The position numbers were made by a program, and so were the translations under genes. Source: Deinococcus aerius (lineage in GTDB: Bacteria; Deinococcota; Deinococci; Deinococcales; Deinococcaceae). Taken from it: a DNA stretch of 64,000 nucleotides. Shown piece after piece: positions 62,127 to 64,000 of the stretch (positions are counted from its first letter, which is position 1; each line of letters opens with the position of its first letter). The stretch is taken from the NCBI RefSeq assembly GCF_002897375.1, contig NZ_BFAG01000005.1:124001-188000 (forward strand), in the 5' to 3' direction. The notes beneath the pieces are model-generated. The model saw nothing but the letters and a program-made list of their open reading frames with translations. It ran no database searches and had not been told where the DNA came from.

Positions 62127-62543
62127 TTAGGGAGTGCTCGTGATGCCCGTGGGAGCGGGAGCGCCAGCGGTTGTCGTGGAGGTAAGGGTGCTGCCATTGA
62201 AAACGTACTTGTTGCCAGTGCTCGCTTCAATGTAGCCAGTCGTCTCGTTCGGTCCCTGACGAACTTCGCAAGTACCCGCCTTAACAGCCGCAGGCTCGGT
62301 CATCGAGAGCGGAGCAGCCGTACACTTGAGGACAGCCCCCACCGTTGCACCAACAGCAGTACCGTTTGCGCGCGCGGACTCAGCCTGAGTCACCGCGTTA
62401 CGCAGGAAGCTCTGAGCTGCGCTGTTGTTCGCCGCCTGCCGAGCGTTCAGCAGGTTAGGGATCAGCACCGCCGCCAGAATGCCGATGATGGCGATTACGA
62501 TCAGCAGTTCGATGAGGGTGAAGCCTTGGGTTCCGTTCTTCAT
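62127..62543 (-). CDS. Type IV pilin (PilA-like)
   Basis: 138 aa. A short leader MKNGTQG, then FTLIELLIVIAIIGILAAVL, the type IV pilin N-terminal helix. The C-terminal Cys pair (LKCTAAPLSMTEPAAVKAGTCE) would close the D-region. It is likely a major pilin of type IV pili, used for adhesion, motility or DNA uptake. Normal GC. Start ATG 62543 with GGAG upstream. Confidence 0.88.
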   Translation of the reverse strand: MKNGTQGFTLIELLIVIAIIGILAAVLIPNLLNARQAANNSAAQSFLRNAVTQAESARANGTAVGATVGAVLKCTAAPLSMTEPAAVKAGTCEVRQGPNETTGYIEASTGNKYVFNGSTLTSTTTAGAPAPTGITSTP

Positions 62544-62767
62544 AGGGTCTCCTGGTGGCTGTCGGGATAAGGAATCGGGAGAAGTTCCGTCCAGCCGGGG
62601 ATTGCTTTGCAGGTCCGGGTGTCTCCCGTCCTTGCTGGCATGAGCTTATTTAGGAGGCTCTAACAGAGCCCTTACATGGAAAACGCGTGCATGGGGGGAT
62701 CGGGGGGGGTGGTGTCCCTTACCTTGTCAGGAGGTAAGGCCACGTACCGTGTAAAGAAGGAGGCGCT

Positions 62768-63019
62768 ATAAAGCGCACCACACTGACCAGCAAGGGCCAG
62801 GTCACGATCCCCGCAGTCATCCGGGAGGCATTGCACCTGCAAGCCGGGGACCGGCTGATTCTGAGCCTCACGGAAAACGGCTTCACGGCGTCTGTGGAGC
62901 GCACGCCGAAGGTTGAGGACGTGCGCGGGATTTTCGGGCACGCGGCCCGGCCGGGCACGACTCGTGCCGAAGAACGCGCCGCCTTTGGGGAAGCGGTGGC
63001 CGGGAAGTACGCCCCTTGA
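62768..63019 (+). CDS. AbrB/SpoVT-type antitoxin with apparent ATA start
   Basis: 83 codons. The frame reads KRTTLTSKGQVTIPAVIREA then LHLQAGDRLILSLTENG, a normal AbrB/SpoVT DNA-binding domain. The codon where ATG is expected, just before Lys-Arg-Thr, is ATA (62768-62770), and AAGGAGG (62757-62763) sits four bases before it. So either ATA is used, or a point change has weakened the start. A TTG at 62831 would cut the domain in half. Its TGA overlaps the TTG of the PIN gene. Confidence 0.65.
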   Translation: MKRTTLTSKGQVTIPAVIREALHLQAGDRLILSLTENGFTASVERTPKVEDVRGIFGHAARPGTTRAEERAAFGEAVAGKYAP

Positions 63020-63414
63020 GAGTCCTCACTGACGCGGATGTGATTCCGCGTTTTGTGCTGGAGGACCATCCGGAACTCGCTCCCCGTGCCGTGGCCCTGT
63101 TTGAGCGTGCGGCGGTTGGGGCCGTGCAGCTCGTCATTCCGCCCACCGTTCCCGCGGAGTGCTTCTCCACCCTGAAAACCTTGTACAAGTTGCCCCGCGC
63201 CGAGGTCGCCAGTGGCCTGCTCAAGGTGCTGAACCTACCAGGCGCGGTTGTGCCGGAAGAACAGGCCGTGACGGAGGCCCTGCGGCGGCTGAAGGAACGG
63301 CGCGTGGATTTCGCGGACGCTTACCTGGCGGCTCTGGGCCGGACGTTGGCCCTGCCGGTGGCGAGTTTTGACGGCGACCTGCGAACACTGGGCGCGGACG
63401 TGCTGGACGCCTGA
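63016..63414 (+). CDS. PIN-domain toxin (VapC-like)
   Basis: 132 aa. PIN fold with acidic residues in MRVLTDADVIPRFVLEDHPE, TVPAECFSTLKTLYKLP (Glu), RRVDFADAYLAALG (Asp pair) and LPVASFDGDLRTLGAD. It is an RNase that would be blocked by the AbrB-type partner. Start TTG 63016 inside TTGA shared with the antitoxin stop. Confidence 0.85.
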   Translation: MRVLTDADVIPRFVLEDHPELAPRAVALFERAAVGAVQLVIPPTVPAECFSTLKTLYKLPRAEVASGLLKVLNLPGAVVPEEQAVTEALRRLKERRVDFADAYLAALGRTLALPVASFDGDLRTLGADVLDA

Positions 63415-63636
63415 TCGCCGTGGGAGAGGGAGGCAGGCGCGGTTCTCCCGCTTTCCCCCTTTGATCTTCGGGGGGCACCGCCTGCTCTGTCAGCCCCGTG
63501 ACAGGCAGCAGTGGTATGATTCTCGGCAGTTCGGCTGAGCTTGCCTCCCGAATGGGCTCACGCAGCCCCACCCCTATTCCACCCTCTGCACGCGCGGCGC
63601 GCCCGGGCCTCTTCCCGGCGACGCGCTTTTCCTGCC

Positions 63637-64000
<364 letters not shown>

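Overview
The window is high-GC DNA from a Deinococcus-type bacterium. The evidence is a Ro60 (Rsr) gene beside Y-RNA-like genes, a PpgK-type polyphosphate glucokinase, amylosucrase, a cysteine-free L31, and many protein genes whose -10 box lies only 5-8 bases before the start codon (leaderless mRNAs). The species cannot be fixed from the sequence alone.

Layout. 1-5.9 kb: the 3' end of a large DUF11-type surface protein, a CAP-domain lipoprotein, a DUF2231 membrane protein, a nucleotidyltransferase and a TetR regulator. 6.0-10.4 kb: a maltose-type ABC importer (malEFG, minus strand) with its own promoter. 10.5-25.8 kb: ordinary chromosome (MFS exporter, RsmB, DeoD, phosphoesterase, frameshifted LtrA, MerR plus aldo/keto reductase, LuxR/HtrA pair, nitronate monooxygenase, subtilase, HDAC-like amidohydrolase). 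25.8-34.9 kb: RF3, a giant SWIM-SNF2 helicase, peptidases and PurU. 35.2-38.2 kb: the most unusual part, a tightly packed array of tRNA genes and Ro60-binding (Y RNA) modules running into rsr. 38.5-50.3 kb: M42 peptidase, RNase H-like protein, a GDPD plus an Ugp-type ABC importer, amylosucrase, and L35/L20. 50.4-59.6 kb: PpgK, Spo0M, amidohydrolase, L31, thymidine kinase, GGDEF protein, a LacI regulator, and a copper-delivery operon for cytochrome oxidase (PCuAC-SCO-CtaG). 59.7-63.4 kb: an accessory patch with HigBA, an IS5-family element, an orphan CopG antitoxin, two pilin-like genes (one AT-rich) and an AbrB-PIN pair. The start of dnaB ends the window.

Main result. Between 35212 and 36474 I read seven tRNA or tRNA-like genes and six Ro60-binding modules. 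Each module has an S1 stem ending GGGC/GCCC, an internal loop CGA(A)G opposite CACC(C)CUU, and an S2 stem followed by UUAUC or UUCUC. Three modules close on themselves as conventional Y RNAs. The other three are grafted, in circularly permuted order, into tRNA bodies at the anticodon arm, leaving acceptor, D and T arms intact. A related hairpin overlaps the rsr ribosome-binding site. This looks like a set of tRNA-Y RNA chimeras serving the adjacent Ro60 protein.

Regulation. Sites resembling TGGAANCGNTTCCA lie in front of malE, the Ugp-type importer, amylosucrase and the LacI gene itself, which suggests one sugar regulon. Neither importer has an ATPase gene here, so both probably use one encoded elsewhere.
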